The notes beneath the pieces were generated by a model, which searched no databases, was not told the origin of the DNA, and was given only the letters and a program-made list of their open reading frames with translations. From CBDBUR01 sp965209065 (GTDB lineage Bacteria > Pseudomonadota > Alphaproteobacteria > JAPOUT01 > G958296285), in the NCBI GenBank assembly GCA_965209065.1, contig OZ242373.1, positions 1,488,001 through 1,552,000 of the forward strand: 64,000 nt of DNA, in the 5' to 3' direction. Below, piece after piece: positions 16,849 through 26,057 of this stretch (position 1 is its first letter; each line of letters starts with the position of its first letter). A program made the position numbers and the translations under genes.

Positions 16849-17897
16849 AGCAGGCTTGCGCCCGCATGAGCGAAAAAACTTTTTGCCTGCGGCGTTAAAT
16901 TAAAAAATTCCAACGCGGCGGCAGATAAAGAACTAGACAAAAGAGGAAACCGCGCTAAACCATCAATCGCATATATCAATGCGCCAACATGCGCACGCCG
17001 TTTTCTTTCATACTCTTTTAAGAAAGATAGAGAGAAAACTTCCAGCCCTAACGCTTGATACTCTTTTATTAAATGGCAAAGCAAACCAATATCCTCTAGC
17101 GTTATGTTGAACCCTTGCCCCGCCAAAGGGTGCGGGCTGTGCGCCGCCGCTCCTAATAATAACTTGTTTTGGTGAGACCACTTCTTGCCAAAATGAAAGT
17201 AAAGCGGCGTGGCAGTGCATTTGCCTTCAAGACGCACGGCTTGCTTGTCTTCGGGGAGATATTCTTTTAATGCGACGAGAAATTTATTTGGCGAGAGCGA
17301 GACTAAAGCCTTCCCCGCTTCAAGCGAGCGCGTCCAAACAAGATAGCTTTGGTTTTGTCCTAATGGCAAAAGCGCTAACGTGCCGCCGCGATAAAAAAAT
17401 TGAATCGCCTCTTGATGAGTCTGCCAGTCGTGCGTGAGGGTCGCCTCCAACGCCACTTGGCGATAGGGCTTCTTTTCATAAATAGGACTGCGGGTTTCTA
17501 TACAAAAGGATTCGGGGTCAGGTGGGGTAGAAAAATTCTCTTGTGGTAATGCCTCCAAAATATCCCCCAAAATATTATTGTGCCAAACGATTTTGCCAAG
17601 CTCTTCTCTTTTGATGTCCTCCGCGCTTAAACAAAAGGGCGGAGCGTAAATTTCGCTCGCATTTGAGCCTGCCGCATAAATTTTTACCTTTTTTATCGCA
17701 ACACCTTCAGGCTCAATGGCTTGCGTGCTTAAAAAATCCAAGCTCGCGCTATTGAGCGCAAGCGCCCTGTTGCCAACACTCGCATTTGGCGTGGCTTCCA
17801 CCAGTGCCACTTCCATGCCTTTACCGCGCAGGGCACCGCGCAAAAGCCGACCCGCCACGCTTTCAGCCGAAGCTAAAATTTGTATATTCCGTCTCAT
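16791..17897 (-). CDS. UbiH/VisC-like protein with degenerate FAD motif
   Basis: The C-terminal half fits ubiquinone-biosynthesis monooxygenases: LLLGAAAHSPHPLAGQGFNI is the family's flavin-site signature, followed by TLEDIGLLCHLI. The N-terminus, which should hold the GxGxxG dinucleotide motif, reads IQILASAESVAGRLL, so the glycines are largely lost although EVALVEA after it is normal. The frame extends upstream to 18011, but that would run through the start of the divergent phosphatase gene, so I start at 17897 (368 aa). Expected role would be hydroxylation in ubiquinone synthesis. Whether it still binds FAD is doubtful. Confidence 0.72.
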   Translation of the reverse strand: MRRNIQILASAESVAGRLLRGALRGKGMEVALVEATPNASVGNRALALNSASLDFLSTQAIEPEGVAIKKVKIYAAGSNASEIYAPPFCLSAEDIKREELGKIVWHNNILGDILEALPQENFSTPPDPESFCIETRSPIYEKKPYRQVALEATLTHDWQTHQEAIQFFYRGGTLALLPLGQNQSYLVWTRSLEAGKALVSLSPNKFLVALKEYLPEDKQAVRLEGKCTATPLYFHFGKKWSHQNKLLLGAAAHSPHPLAGQGFNITLEDIGLLCHLIKEYQALGLEVFSLSFLKEYERKRRAHVGALIYAIDGLARFPLLSSSLSAAALEFFNLTPQAKSFFAHAGASLLHNFLASSISKTGIPSRTG

Positions 17898-17916
17898 TCC
17901 TTTATAGTGCCACATA

Positions 17917-19578
17917 ATGAAAGTAAAAACGACACGACGCGCCTTCTTAAAAACCAGCGGAACATTAGCATTCGCTTCTGCTCTGCTGCCCCTGCGCGCG
18001 CGCGCCGCCACCGCACGAGGAGAGGCGAAAAAGTTTCAGCACGGAGTCGCCTCAGGCGACCCTCTCGCTGAGCGCGTGATATTATGGACACGCATAACCC
18101 TCTCACAAGAAAAAGAGCGCGTGCTATGGCAAGTCGCGCACGATGATAAATTCAAGTCCATCATCAAAATGGGCGAAACCGAAACAAGCAAAGCGCAAGA
18201 TGGTATCGTCAAATTTGATTGCGATGGACTCAAAGCAGGCACCACTTATTACTATCGCTTTTTGGTGAAGGGGGAAACCTCCCCGATAGGGCGCACCAAA
18301 ACCTTGCCGCGCGGCAAGCCAGACAAAATTAAATTGGGTGTCTGCTCGTGCGCCAATTATAACGCCGGCTATTTCACCGCCTATCGCGCGCTTGCCAACA
18401 CAAGCGACCTCGATGCGGTCATTCATCTCGGCGATTACATTTATGAATATGGCGATGGCGTTTATGGCAAACATCCTATGCGCTCCATAAAACCGAAAGG
18501 GGAAATTCTTACCTTAACCGATTATCGCACGCGCTACGCCCATTATCGTAGCGATGGCGATTTACAAAAGCTCCACGCCGCCCATCCTATGATTGCCGTT
18601 TGGGACGACCATGAAATTGCTAACAATGGTTGGAAAAAGGGCGCGCAAAATCATTCCGCAGAGGAGGGCAGCTATAAAGAAAGACAGCGCGCCGCGCGCC
18701 AAGCCTATTTTGAGTGGCTACCCATTCGTTCTCCCACTCGTTCTGGCATTCGTCATGGCAACAATAAAAAAATCTATCGCCGTTTTCTCTTTGGCGACCT
18801 CGCCGCGCTGATTATGATTGATACGCGCTATGACGCCAGACAAAAAGAATTAACCTTAGGTGCTTTCATTAAAAAAGAAAAAAACAAAACCTTCTTTGAT
18901 AAAAAACTATTTGATAAAAAAGTTTTCAACCCCAAGCGAATGATTATGTCGCGCGCACAAAGTCTGTGGCTTAAAAATTCTCTTTATTGGGCGAAACGCA
19001 AAGCACGTTGGACTTTGCTCGGTAATCAAATTCCGTTTAATCCAGTTTATATGACTGATGTTCAAGCAAATAAAAATTCATCTAAAATCATTCAATCTAT
19101 TGCGCGGGTATATCAGCTTGCTAAAAAGGCAGGGTTGAAAAAAGTGCCTGTGAGTTTAGATGAGTGGTCGGGCTTTCCTGTTGCGCAACAAACGCTCGTG
19201 CGTCAAATCCAAAAAGCGGGCAACCCCACTTTGGTGCTCACCGGTGATACTCATAATGGCTGGGCATGCTTTTATGGCAATGATGACGAAAAAGTAGGGA
19301 TAGAGCTCGGCACACCCGGTATTAGTTCCGATGGCATTGAGGCTTTTATTCCAAAAAGTTCTCTCGAAAATGTGCGCAAAAATTTTCTAAAAGCAAACCC
19401 TAGCTCTATTTTTCGCGACCTCACCCATCGCGGTTTTATGGTGCTTGAGGTGGAGCGCAAGCAAGCCACTACAAAGTGGCTCTGGGCAGACGTTGGCAAA
19501 AGACGCGGGAGAATTACCGCAGGTCCTACGTTAAAGGTTGCGCGCTTGGCACTCGATAAGCCAGAGCTTAAAGCTTAA
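17917..19578 (+). CDS. PhoD-type alkaline phosphatase (Tat-exported)
   Basis: The 553-residue product begins with a twin-arginine signal (TTRRAFLKTSGTLAFASALL, with an AXA-type cleavage region near RARAA). The PhoD N-terminal domain follows (GVASGDPLAERVILWTRI), then the metallophosphatase core: VIHLGDYIYEYGDGVYG, WDDHEIANNGW and LTGDTHNGWA. Known PhoD enzymes are periplasmic calcium/iron phosphomonoesterases or phosphodiesterases used in phosphate acquisition. It is divergent from the UbiH-like gene with only 19 bases between. No Pho box was recognised. Confidence 0.9.
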   Translation: MKVKTTRRAFLKTSGTLAFASALLPLRARAATARGEAKKFQHGVASGDPLAERVILWTRITLSQEKERVLWQVAHDDKFKSIIKMGETETSKAQDGIVKFDCDGLKAGTTYYYRFLVKGETSPIGRTKTLPRGKPDKIKLGVCSCANYNAGYFTAYRALANTSDLDAVIHLGDYIYEYGDGVYGKHPMRSIKPKGEILTLTDYRTRYAHYRSDGDLQKLHAAHPMIAVWDDHEIANNGWKKGAQNHSAEEGSYKERQRAARQAYFEWLPIRSPTRSGIRHGNNKKIYRRFLFGDLAALIMIDTRYDARQKELTLGAFIKKEKNKTFFDKKLFDKKVFNPKRMIMSRAQSLWLKNSLYWAKRKARWTLLGNQIPFNPVYMTDVQANKNSSKIIQSIARVYQLAKKAGLKKVPVSLDEWSGFPVAQQTLVRQIQKAGNPTLVLTGDTHNGWACFYGNDDEKVGIELGTPGISSDGIEAFIPKSSLENVRKNFLKANPSSIFRDLTHRGFMVLEVERKQATTKWLWADVGKRRGRITAGPTLKVARLALDKPELKA

Positions 19579-19589
19579 AGCTTAAAAGT

Positions 19590-21698
19590 TTATTTCTTTT
19601 TTAACGCCTTTTGCTGGAGCGCTCTATCTTGGTTGGCGCGCAAAACAATATAAGCGTGAATCGCTTGAACTTCTCTTTTAGAATAAAGGTCGCCAAAATT
19701 CGGCATTCCATTTTGAGCAAGCGCGCCGCGCCTGACTATTTTTTGGAAGTTTCTATGTGATGCGCGATTCATCAATCTTAGGTCGGGCACAACGCCGCCG
19801 CTCACCCCTAAAGCCCCATGGCACAAAGAACACGACTCCATATACAGCACCGAGCCTTTTTCTATCACTTTTTGAGACGCCTTTATTCTAGGCTGGCGCG
19901 GAACATTTTGCGAAAGCTCTATCGTTTCGGGTTGTTTCGCCTTTCCGTCTAGCCTGAAAACAAGCAGCTTGCCGTTGTTTTTATATTTAGCACTCACCGC
20001 CGTGCGCGCGTCGGCAGCGGCGGTGCCGCCCGCTCCGCCATAGCCCGCCATAACCGCAATATACTGAACGCCATCTACCTTATAAGTAACCGGCGGCGCA
20101 ATAATGCCGGTGAAAACCGGAAACTCCCAAAGCTTCTTTCCCTTGTCAGCACTATAAGCGATGAAACGCCCATCGCCCGTGCCTTGAAAAATTAAGTTGC
20201 CGCCCGTTGCTAACACGCCGCCGTTCCAAAAATTAGGATGCTCTACCTGCCAAACCAGCTTGCCCGTTGTGGGGTCCCACGCTCTTAAATAACCACGATT
20301 AATCGGTAAATTAGGCAAAAGCGCATAGATGGCTTTTAGATACTCAGGAAAATCTAACCCCGTATTCCACCATTTATTCATTGGCGTGAATTTCTTTTTC
20401 TTTTTCCACTCGTTGCTTAACGTGTAAATGCCCGCCGCTTCTTGAACCGGAATATAAACCAACTCGGTCTTCGGGTGATAAGCCATCGGCTGCCAATTGT
20501 GCCCGCCCAAAGCTGAAGGCAAGACGTATTGAAACTTTTTAGCGTAATCTGCTTTTTCATTTTCTACCGGCCGACCTGTTTTCAAATCCACATACTTCGC
20601 CCATGTAATCGTGGCGTAAGGGTCGGCGCGTAATAGCTCTCCTGTCTTGCGGTCTATAACATAAAAGAAACCATTTTTAGGCGCTTGCATTAAAACTTTA
20701 CGCGGTTTGCCCTTTATGTGCATATCCGCGAGAATAATATGTTGGGTTGCCGTGTAATCCCAGTTGTCACCCGGGGTTGTTTGGTAATACCATTTCATCT
20801 CGCCGCTATCGGGGTTGAGCGCAATAATAGAAGAGAGATATAAATTATCTCCACCACCGGGAGAACGAATATGCCTCGTCCAAGGCGAACCATTGCCAAC
20901 GCCAATATAAACAAGATTTAGCTCAGGGTCATAAGCCATAGAATCCCAGACGGTGCCGCCGCCGCCGATTTTCCACCACTTGCCGCCTTTCCACGTTTTG
21001 GCGGCTGGCTCTAACTCGGAATGCTCAAAAGGTTTAGAGGGGTCGCCCGGCACGGTGTAAAAACGCCACAAGAGCTTGCCGTCATCTACATCATAAGCGC
21101 TGACATAACCGCGCACACCAAGCTCCGCGCCACCATTGCCAATAAGAATTTTGCCGTTAATAATTCTCGGCGCACCGGTTATCGTATAGGGCTTGCTGCG
21201 GTCAATCGTATTCACTTCCCATATTTTTTTACCCGTCTTGCCGTCAAGCGCAATCAGCCTGCCGTCAAAAGAAGCAACGATAACCTTGCCTTCCCAAACC
21301 GCAACGCCGCGATTAACAATATCGCAACAGCCATAACGCGCCCATTGTCCCGGCACTTCGGGGTCAAACGACCACAGCTCTTTTCCGGTTTTAGCATCAA
21401 GCGCATGCACCTTGCCCCAGTTGCCAGTGATAAACATCGTGCCGTCTAGCACAATAGGCGATGCCTCTAATCCGCGCGTGTCGCCGGTCTCGAAAAACCA
21501 CGAGAGACCCAGACGATTGACATTTTTAGTGCTTATATCCGTTAGCGGAGAAAATCGCTGCTCGTCATACGTGCGTCCGTGCGCGAGCCAGTTCTCAGGC
21601 TCATCATTCGCATGAACAATTCGTTTGGTGTCTATATCGTATTCGCTGCCGCAGGCAAGCAGCATAAGCAGAAAAACTGAAGATATTAGTGAGCGCAT
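19590..21698 (-). CDS. Quinohemoprotein (PQQ) alcohol dehydrogenase, lipoprotein
   Basis: The ~702-residue product has a lipobox signal (SSVFLLMLLACGSE) that would anchor it in a membrane facing the periplasm. An eight-bladed PQQ propeller follows, with the vicinal Cys pair in YGCCDIVNRG and the catalytic Asp region TTPGDNWDYTATQ. The C-terminal cytochrome c has CSLCH and a Met ligand in NGMPNFGD. This is the type II alcohol dehydrogenase layout. Two residues after the catalytic Asp stands Thr, not the extra Asp of lanthanide enzymes, so calcium is the likely metal. A TTG at 21719 also opens the frame, but the ATG at 21698 follows a G-rich ribosome site. No PQQ synthesis genes are in the window. 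Confidence 0.9.
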   Translation of the reverse strand: MRSLISSVFLLMLLACGSEYDIDTKRIVHANDEPENWLAHGRTYDEQRFSPLTDISTKNVNRLGLSWFFETGDTRGLEASPIVLDGTMFITGNWGKVHALDAKTGKELWSFDPEVPGQWARYGCCDIVNRGVAVWEGKVIVASFDGRLIALDGKTGKKIWEVNTIDRSKPYTITGAPRIINGKILIGNGGAELGVRGYVSAYDVDDGKLLWRFYTVPGDPSKPFEHSELEPAAKTWKGGKWWKIGGGGTVWDSMAYDPELNLVYIGVGNGSPWTRHIRSPGGGDNLYLSSIIALNPDSGEMKWYYQTTPGDNWDYTATQHIILADMHIKGKPRKVLMQAPKNGFFYVIDRKTGELLRADPYATITWAKYVDLKTGRPVENEKADYAKKFQYVLPSALGGHNWQPMAYHPKTELVYIPVQEAAGIYTLSNEWKKKKKFTPMNKWWNTGLDFPEYLKAIYALLPNLPINRGYLRAWDPTTGKLVWQVEHPNFWNGGVLATGGNLIFQGTGDGRFIAYSADKGKKLWEFPVFTGIIAPPVTYKVDGVQYIAVMAGYGGAGGTAAADARTAVSAKYKNNGKLLVFRLDGKAKQPETIELSQNVPRQPRIKASQKVIEKGSVLYMESCSLCHGALGVSGGVVPDLRLMNRASHRNFQKIVRRGALAQNGMPNFGDLYSKREVQAIHAYIVLRANQDRALQQKALKKK

Positions 21699-21854
21699 AA
21701 ACCCCCCTTTTACACTCAAACCCCCTATGCTTGTTTTGTATGTTACTACAATACTTATACTAACATAAAGTGCCTATTTATGAGCCTAGTTTTTTACCTT
21801 TTTTAACCTCAAAAAGCATAAAATAACTTTACTGATTCATTTTTTGGAAAAAAT

Positions 21855-23114
21855 ATGACCTCTTTTTTACAACTTAAAGCCCCTTTTGTCGAATTACGCA
21901 CGCTACTGACAGAAACTGAGCCGCCGCCGCCTCAAACAGAAATTATCAACCTCGCGGTCGGTGAGCCTCAACACGCGCAACCCGCTTTTGTCGCCGATGC
22001 CCTCGCCGATGCTGTCGCCGCAGGCGGGCTTGGGAAATATCCCGCAACCAAAGGGAGCGACTCTCTGCGACAAGCGCAAGCCGATTGGGTCGCGCGCCGC
22101 TTCGGGGTTGAGCTTGATAGGGATAAACATATCCTCCCGGTTTGCGGCACACGAGAGGCTTTGTTTTTAATTGGGCTTTTGGCCAGTCATCGTAAAACTG
22201 GGCATCGTAAAACTGGGCATCGTAAAGAGGTGAGCGCAAAGAAAAAAATTGTGTTTGTTCCCGACCCCGGCTATCAGTGTTACGCCGCCGCCGCTTTTGG
22301 CGCAGGCTGTGAAGTCGTTTTTTTGAACGCCGATAAAGAAAATAATTTTTTACCCGACTTGACTTTTGTCGAACAAGAAATAAAAACAAAATATCAAAAT
22401 GATGTTTGCGCTTTTTATTTATGTTCGCCTGCCAATCCTCAAGGGCAAGTCGCGGACAAGAACTATCTCGCCGAAGCCGTGCGGTTGGCGCGCACGTGGG
22501 ATTTTATTCTCATCACCGATGAGTGCTATACCGAACTTTACGACAACACCCCACCGCCAAGCGTGCTAGAGGTGGCGCACGAAAATAATTTTAGAAATGT
22601 GATTTCTTTTCATTCTTTATCAAAACGCTCTAACTTGCCCGGCTTGCGCTCTGGCTTTTGCGCCGGCTGTGAAGTCCTTATCCAAAACTTTCGCATTATG
22701 CGTGAGTTGGGTGGCGTTGCCATGCCTCAACCAACACAAGAGGCAAGCGCGCAAGTGTGGGCAGATGATGCCCATGTCGCTAACAACCGCGCCCTTTATA
22801 AAGAAAAATTTGATTTAGCCGAAAGCTACTTTGATTCTTTTCAAGGTTTTTATCGTCCGCAAGGGGGGTTCTTTCTGTGGTTTTGTTTAGACGAGTTTAA
22901 TATCAGTGCCGTTGAGATGACTAAAAAACTTTGGCACAAGGCAGCGATTTCTGTTTTACCGGGAAATTTTCTATCCCAGCAAAACAGGGGCGACAATTAT
23001 ATTAGAATTGCGCTTGTTGTCGGACAGGAAAAACTTGACGAAGCCTTTAAGCGAATGCGCAAAATTTTTCAAGACAGCACCAAAGAAAGCTCTCAGGAGA
23101 ACTTTAATGACTAA
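21855..23114 (+). CDS. Class I/II aminotransferase, DapC-like
   Basis: The 419-residue PLP enzyme resembles succinyldiaminopimelate aminotransferases of alphaproteobacteria: INLAVGEPQHAQPAFVADAL, KYPATKGSDSLRQAQADW, the NP motif in SPANPQGQ, ITDECYTELY, and the PLP lysine in FHSLSKRSNLPGLRSGF. Its likely role is in lysine and cell-wall diaminopimelate synthesis. An insertion near residue 112-124 consists of a repeated HRKTG unit. The last eight bases overlap ftsK. A broader aminotransferase activity is possible. Confidence 0.8.
   Translation: MTSFLQLKAPFVELRTLLTETEPPPPQTEIINLAVGEPQHAQPAFVADALADAVAAGGLGKYPATKGSDSLRQAQADWVARRFGVELDRDKHILPVCGTREALFLIGLLASHRKTGHRKTGHRKEVSAKKKIVFVPDPGYQCYAAAAFGAGCEVVFLNADKENNFLPDLTFVEQEIKTKYQNDVCAFYLCSPANPQGQVADKNYLAEAVRLARTWDFILITDECYTELYDNTPPPSVLEVAHENNFRNVISFHSLSKRSNLPGLRSGFCAGCEVLIQNFRIMRELGGVAMPQPTQEASAQVWADDAHVANNRALYKEKFDLAESYFDSFQGFYRPQGGFFLWFCLDEFNISAVEMTKKLWHKAAISVLPGNFLSQQNRGDNYIRIALVVGQEKLDEAFKRMRKIFQDSTKESSQENFND
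22188..22226 (+). repeat. 15-bp in-frame tandem repeat in the aminotransferase gene
   Basis: The unit CATCGTAAAACTGGG occurs twice in full (22188-22202, 22203-22217) and a third time in part (22218-22226). It encodes HRKTG-HRKTG-HRK in a surface-loop position between GLLAS and KEVSAKKK. The period of 15 keeps the frame, so copy number could vary without breaking the gene. Confidence 0.85.
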
Positions 23115-25437
23115 AGGAGAAAAATTTTTCATCTTTATGCGGCGGCTCTTTAGCAAAACTTTGGGCTTAACCTTGATGGTGTTTAGCGTGGGCACTCTCG
23201 CCGCTTATGGTGCGCCGCAGGTTTTTGATAGGTTCACGCCTCTTTTCTATCCCCTTTTATATAAAGAGTTTGGTCTTGCTTATTTCGCCCTGCCTCTTTT
23301 TATTTTTGCTTATGGGTTTGCCTTAATGCGCGCGCATAAAAGTATTTGGCGCGTGTGGCGACTAGGACTTGCCGCCCTTTCTTTTGTCGCGTTTAATATG
23401 GCTCTTAACTTTCTTCCCGCCCTAAAAGTATTTGGCGCAAAATTAGGAGCAGGTCAGGGGGGGGCGCTTCTTGTCGCAACCTTAAAAAATTATTCGCAAG
23501 CCGCTTTGCCCCTTTTCTATTTAGAAAAGAACGCTCTGCTTGTCGCTTTAGGCGCGGGGCTTTTGTTTCTGTGCGCCCTACCTGTATGGCAGAGAAAAGG
23601 GCAAAGCCAATTAAGCCTAGCCGCTTCAAGTGAAGCAGAAGACTTGGCGAACGCGCCTTCCCTATCGCCCCTCGTGGAAAACTTGAAAAGCGCCTTGCCT
23701 CCCGCGCCCAGCCCCCGCCTACAAATGCCCCAAAGGTGGGGAGCAAAGGTTTTCTCTCCAGTCGCTCAATTCGGCAAAAAAAGATTTATCGCTTTAGGCG
23801 GTGCGCTCAAAAATCTACTACAAAATTTCATGTCCGCAAAAAAAAAGTTTGATGTCTCTGATGTCCCCAAACCGAACCTTTCAACATCATCACCAAGCGC
23901 ATACAATAATATAAAACCGCCGCCCCCGACGCCCCCTTCATCCTCATCTGGCGTTAAGGCAGAAGCAAAAGACATAAATTTAATCCATAGCAAGAAACCA
24001 CCTTTCAGCCTTGTGCCGTCTCCGCCGAAGCCACGCCGTAGCGCGCAACAAACGCCCCAAACACGCGCGCTCGCCGAGCAACTCAGCAACACGTTAAACG
24101 ATTTCAAAATTGAAGGAAAGATAAGCGCGCAACATAGCGGTCCTGTCGTGAGCCTGTTCGAGTTTTTACCCGCCGCCGGTGTTAAGTCCTCGCGCATTAT
24201 CAACTTGGCTGATGACATCGCGCGCTCTATGAGCGCCCTGTCCGCGCGGATTGCTAATATCCCCGGACAAAACGCCATCGGTATTGAAATTCCCAACCAA
24301 ACGCGCGAGAGCGTTCATTTCGCTCACTTGTTAAATCACCCCACGTTTAGAACCTCAGACGCAAGCCTGCCGCTCATTCTAGGCACGACCATTGCTGGCG
24401 AACCTGTTGTCGCTGACCTCGCTGCGATGCCCCATTTGCTCGTTGCTGGCACAACTGGCTCGGGTAAATCTGTCGCGATTAACGCAATGATACTCTCTTT
24501 GCTCTATCGCTTGCGCGCTGACGAATGCGCGCTCATTATGATTGACCCCAAAATGCTAGAGCTTTCGGTTTATCAAAACATTCCTCACTTGCTTGCGCCA
24601 GTTGTTACCGACCCCAAAAAAGCAGTCGCCGCCTTGTCGTGGGTCGTGCGCGAAATGGAAAGGCGCTATCAAAAAATGTCCGAGCTCTCGGTGCGCTCCA
24701 TCAGCAACTATAATGAGAAGTGCGCGCGTGCTGAACCCAATAAAAAAATGCCCTTCATTGTCGTTATCATTGACGAAATGGCAGACCTGATGATGGTCGC
24801 CGGTAAAGAAATTGAAGCCGCCGTCCAGCGACTCGCGCAGATGGCGCGCGCCGCTGGCATTCATTTAATCGCCGCAACCCAACGCCCCTCAGTAGATGTT
24901 ATCACCGGCACCATTAAGGCTAACTTCCCAACAAGAATTTCTTTTCAAGTTACCTCCAAAATTGATAGCCGCACCATACTTGGCGAAGGCGGCGCCGAAC
25001 AGCTGCTCGGCAAGGGCGATATGTTATGGATGCAAGCCGGCGGAAAATTAAAACGCGTGCATGGTCCTTTCGTCTCCGATTCTCATGTGGAGCACGTGGC
25101 GCAATTTCTACGCGACCATAACCCTCAACCCGCTTATCTAGATGCTGTCACCACCATTGACGACAATGAAAACAACGCAACCCCCAATGCTTTTGGTGGC
25201 GGGGGTGGAGGCGGGGGAGGCGATGATGACGAAAGCCTCTATCAGCAAGCCGTTGAACTCGTTTGCCAGAGCAGACGCGCAAGCACAAGTTTTCTACAAC
25301 GCAAGCTAAGCATAGGTTATAATCGCGCTGCTAAAATAATGGAGCGTATGGAAGACAATAATATCATCTCAGCACCCGCCGCCAATGGCAAAAGAAATGT
25401 GCTAGTCGCTGAAGAGCAAAAGCAAAATGCCAGCTAA
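23107..25437 (+). CDS. ftsK: DNA translocase FtsK
   Basis: FtsK couples cell division with chromosome segregation: it sits at the septum and pumps DNA toward the dif site. The 776-residue product has several N-terminal membrane segments (about 15-165), a Pro-rich linker, and a RecA-type motor with Walker A VAGTTGSGKSVAINAM and Walker B ALIMIDPKMLELSVYQ. A C-terminal gamma-type winged helix (ARASTSFLQRKLSIGYNRAA) follows a Gly8-Asp3 run. The frame extends upstream to 23008, but the ATG at 23107 has AGGAG seven bases before it and fits the family. The linker is short compared with E. coli FtsK. lolA overlaps its end by 11 bases. Confidence 0.96.
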   Translation: MTKGEKFFIFMRRLFSKTLGLTLMVFSVGTLAAYGAPQVFDRFTPLFYPLLYKEFGLAYFALPLFIFAYGFALMRAHKSIWRVWRLGLAALSFVAFNMALNFLPALKVFGAKLGAGQGGALLVATLKNYSQAALPLFYLEKNALLVALGAGLLFLCALPVWQRKGQSQLSLAASSEAEDLANAPSLSPLVENLKSALPPAPSPRLQMPQRWGAKVFSPVAQFGKKRFIALGGALKNLLQNFMSAKKKFDVSDVPKPNLSTSSPSAYNNIKPPPPTPPSSSSGVKAEAKDINLIHSKKPPFSLVPSPPKPRRSAQQTPQTRALAEQLSNTLNDFKIEGKISAQHSGPVVSLFEFLPAAGVKSSRIINLADDIARSMSALSARIANIPGQNAIGIEIPNQTRESVHFAHLLNHPTFRTSDASLPLILGTTIAGEPVVADLAAMPHLLVAGTTGSGKSVAINAMILSLLYRLRADECALIMIDPKMLELSVYQNIPHLLAPVVTDPKKAVAALSWVVREMERRYQKMSELSVRSISNYNEKCARAEPNKKMPFIVVIIDEMADLMMVAGKEIEAAVQRLAQMARAAGIHLIAATQRPSVDVITGTIKANFPTRISFQVTSKIDSRTILGEGGAEQLLGKGDMLWMQAGGKLKRVHGPFVSDSHVEHVAQFLRDHNPQPAYLDAVTTIDDNENNATPNAFGGGGGGGGGDDDESLYQQAVELVCQSRRASTSFLQRKLSIGYNRAAKIMERMEDNNIISAPAANGKRNVLVAEEQKQNAS

Positions 25438-26056
25438 ACTCTTTTGCCTTTTTTTATTGCTAACCTCCTCTAACCTAACAGCCGCCGAAGTTAAAGAAAA
25501 CACTTTGCGCCGTATAGAAAATTACATCAACAATATAACAACGATGGAAGGCGGCTTTACTCAAGACGGACCGCAATCAATGCGCTTGGGAGAAAACCGC
25601 CCTATTTTTTCTAAAGGAAAATTTTGGATTAGCCGCCCCGGTAAAATGCGCTTTGAATACACAAGCCCTAATAAAACACGTGTCGTGGCTGATGGCGTTT
25701 GGCTTGCGGTCAAACCCAAGCCAAGCCTGCCTTTTGAACGCTACCCCTTAAACGCAACGCCTGCGCGGTTTCTGCTTAAAGGCAATCTCAACATTAAGCG
25801 CTCGGCTATTGTTAAAAAGTTTTCCGAAAATAAAAATAGAATTTCTCTTTGGCTTGTCGCCAAAGATGCCGATTTTGGCGGTAAAATTGAATTGCGCTTT
25901 CGCAAAAACCCTCTCGCGCTGGACGGCTGGACAATTATTGACGCACAAGGACTAACAACTCAAATCCGTTTGAAAAATACCAAACGCGGCTTGCCTCTTG
26001 ACCCCGCCCTGTTTTTTATACAAAATGAAACCATCTTTAAGAAAAGAAGACGCTAA
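25427..26056 (+). CDS. lolA: Outer-membrane lipoprotein carrier protein LolA
   Basis: LolA carries lipoproteins across the periplasm to the outer membrane. The 209-residue product starts with a signal peptide (LFCLFLLLTSSNLTAAE) and has the family's segments GGFTQDGPQSM, SKGKFWISRPGKMRFEYTSP and the late GGKIELRF and LDGWTIIDAQGLTTQIRL. It overlaps the end of ftsK by 11 bases, as expected from the conserved ftsK-lolA order of alphaproteobacteria. It serves the lipoproteins predicted in this window, including LptE and the quinohemoprotein. Confidence 0.93.
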   Translation: MPAKLFCLFLLLTSSNLTAAEVKENTLRRIENYINNITTMEGGFTQDGPQSMRLGENRPIFSKGKFWISRPGKMRFEYTSPNKTRVVADGVWLAVKPKPSLPFERYPLNATPARFLLKGNLNIKRSAIVKKFSENKNRISLWLVAKDADFGGKIELRFRKNPLALDGWTIIDAQGLTTQIRLKNTKRGLPLDPALFFIQNETIFKKRRR

Positions 26057-26057
26057 A

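Noticed and set aside
17897..18011. N-terminal extension of the UbiH-like gene to 18011
   Set aside because: It would run through the start of the divergent phosphatase gene, and the extra residues are Arg/Ala-rich without similarity to the family.
22188..22226. CRISPR-like repeats
   Set aside because: The 15-bp units are tandem without spacers and are in frame inside a coding sequence.
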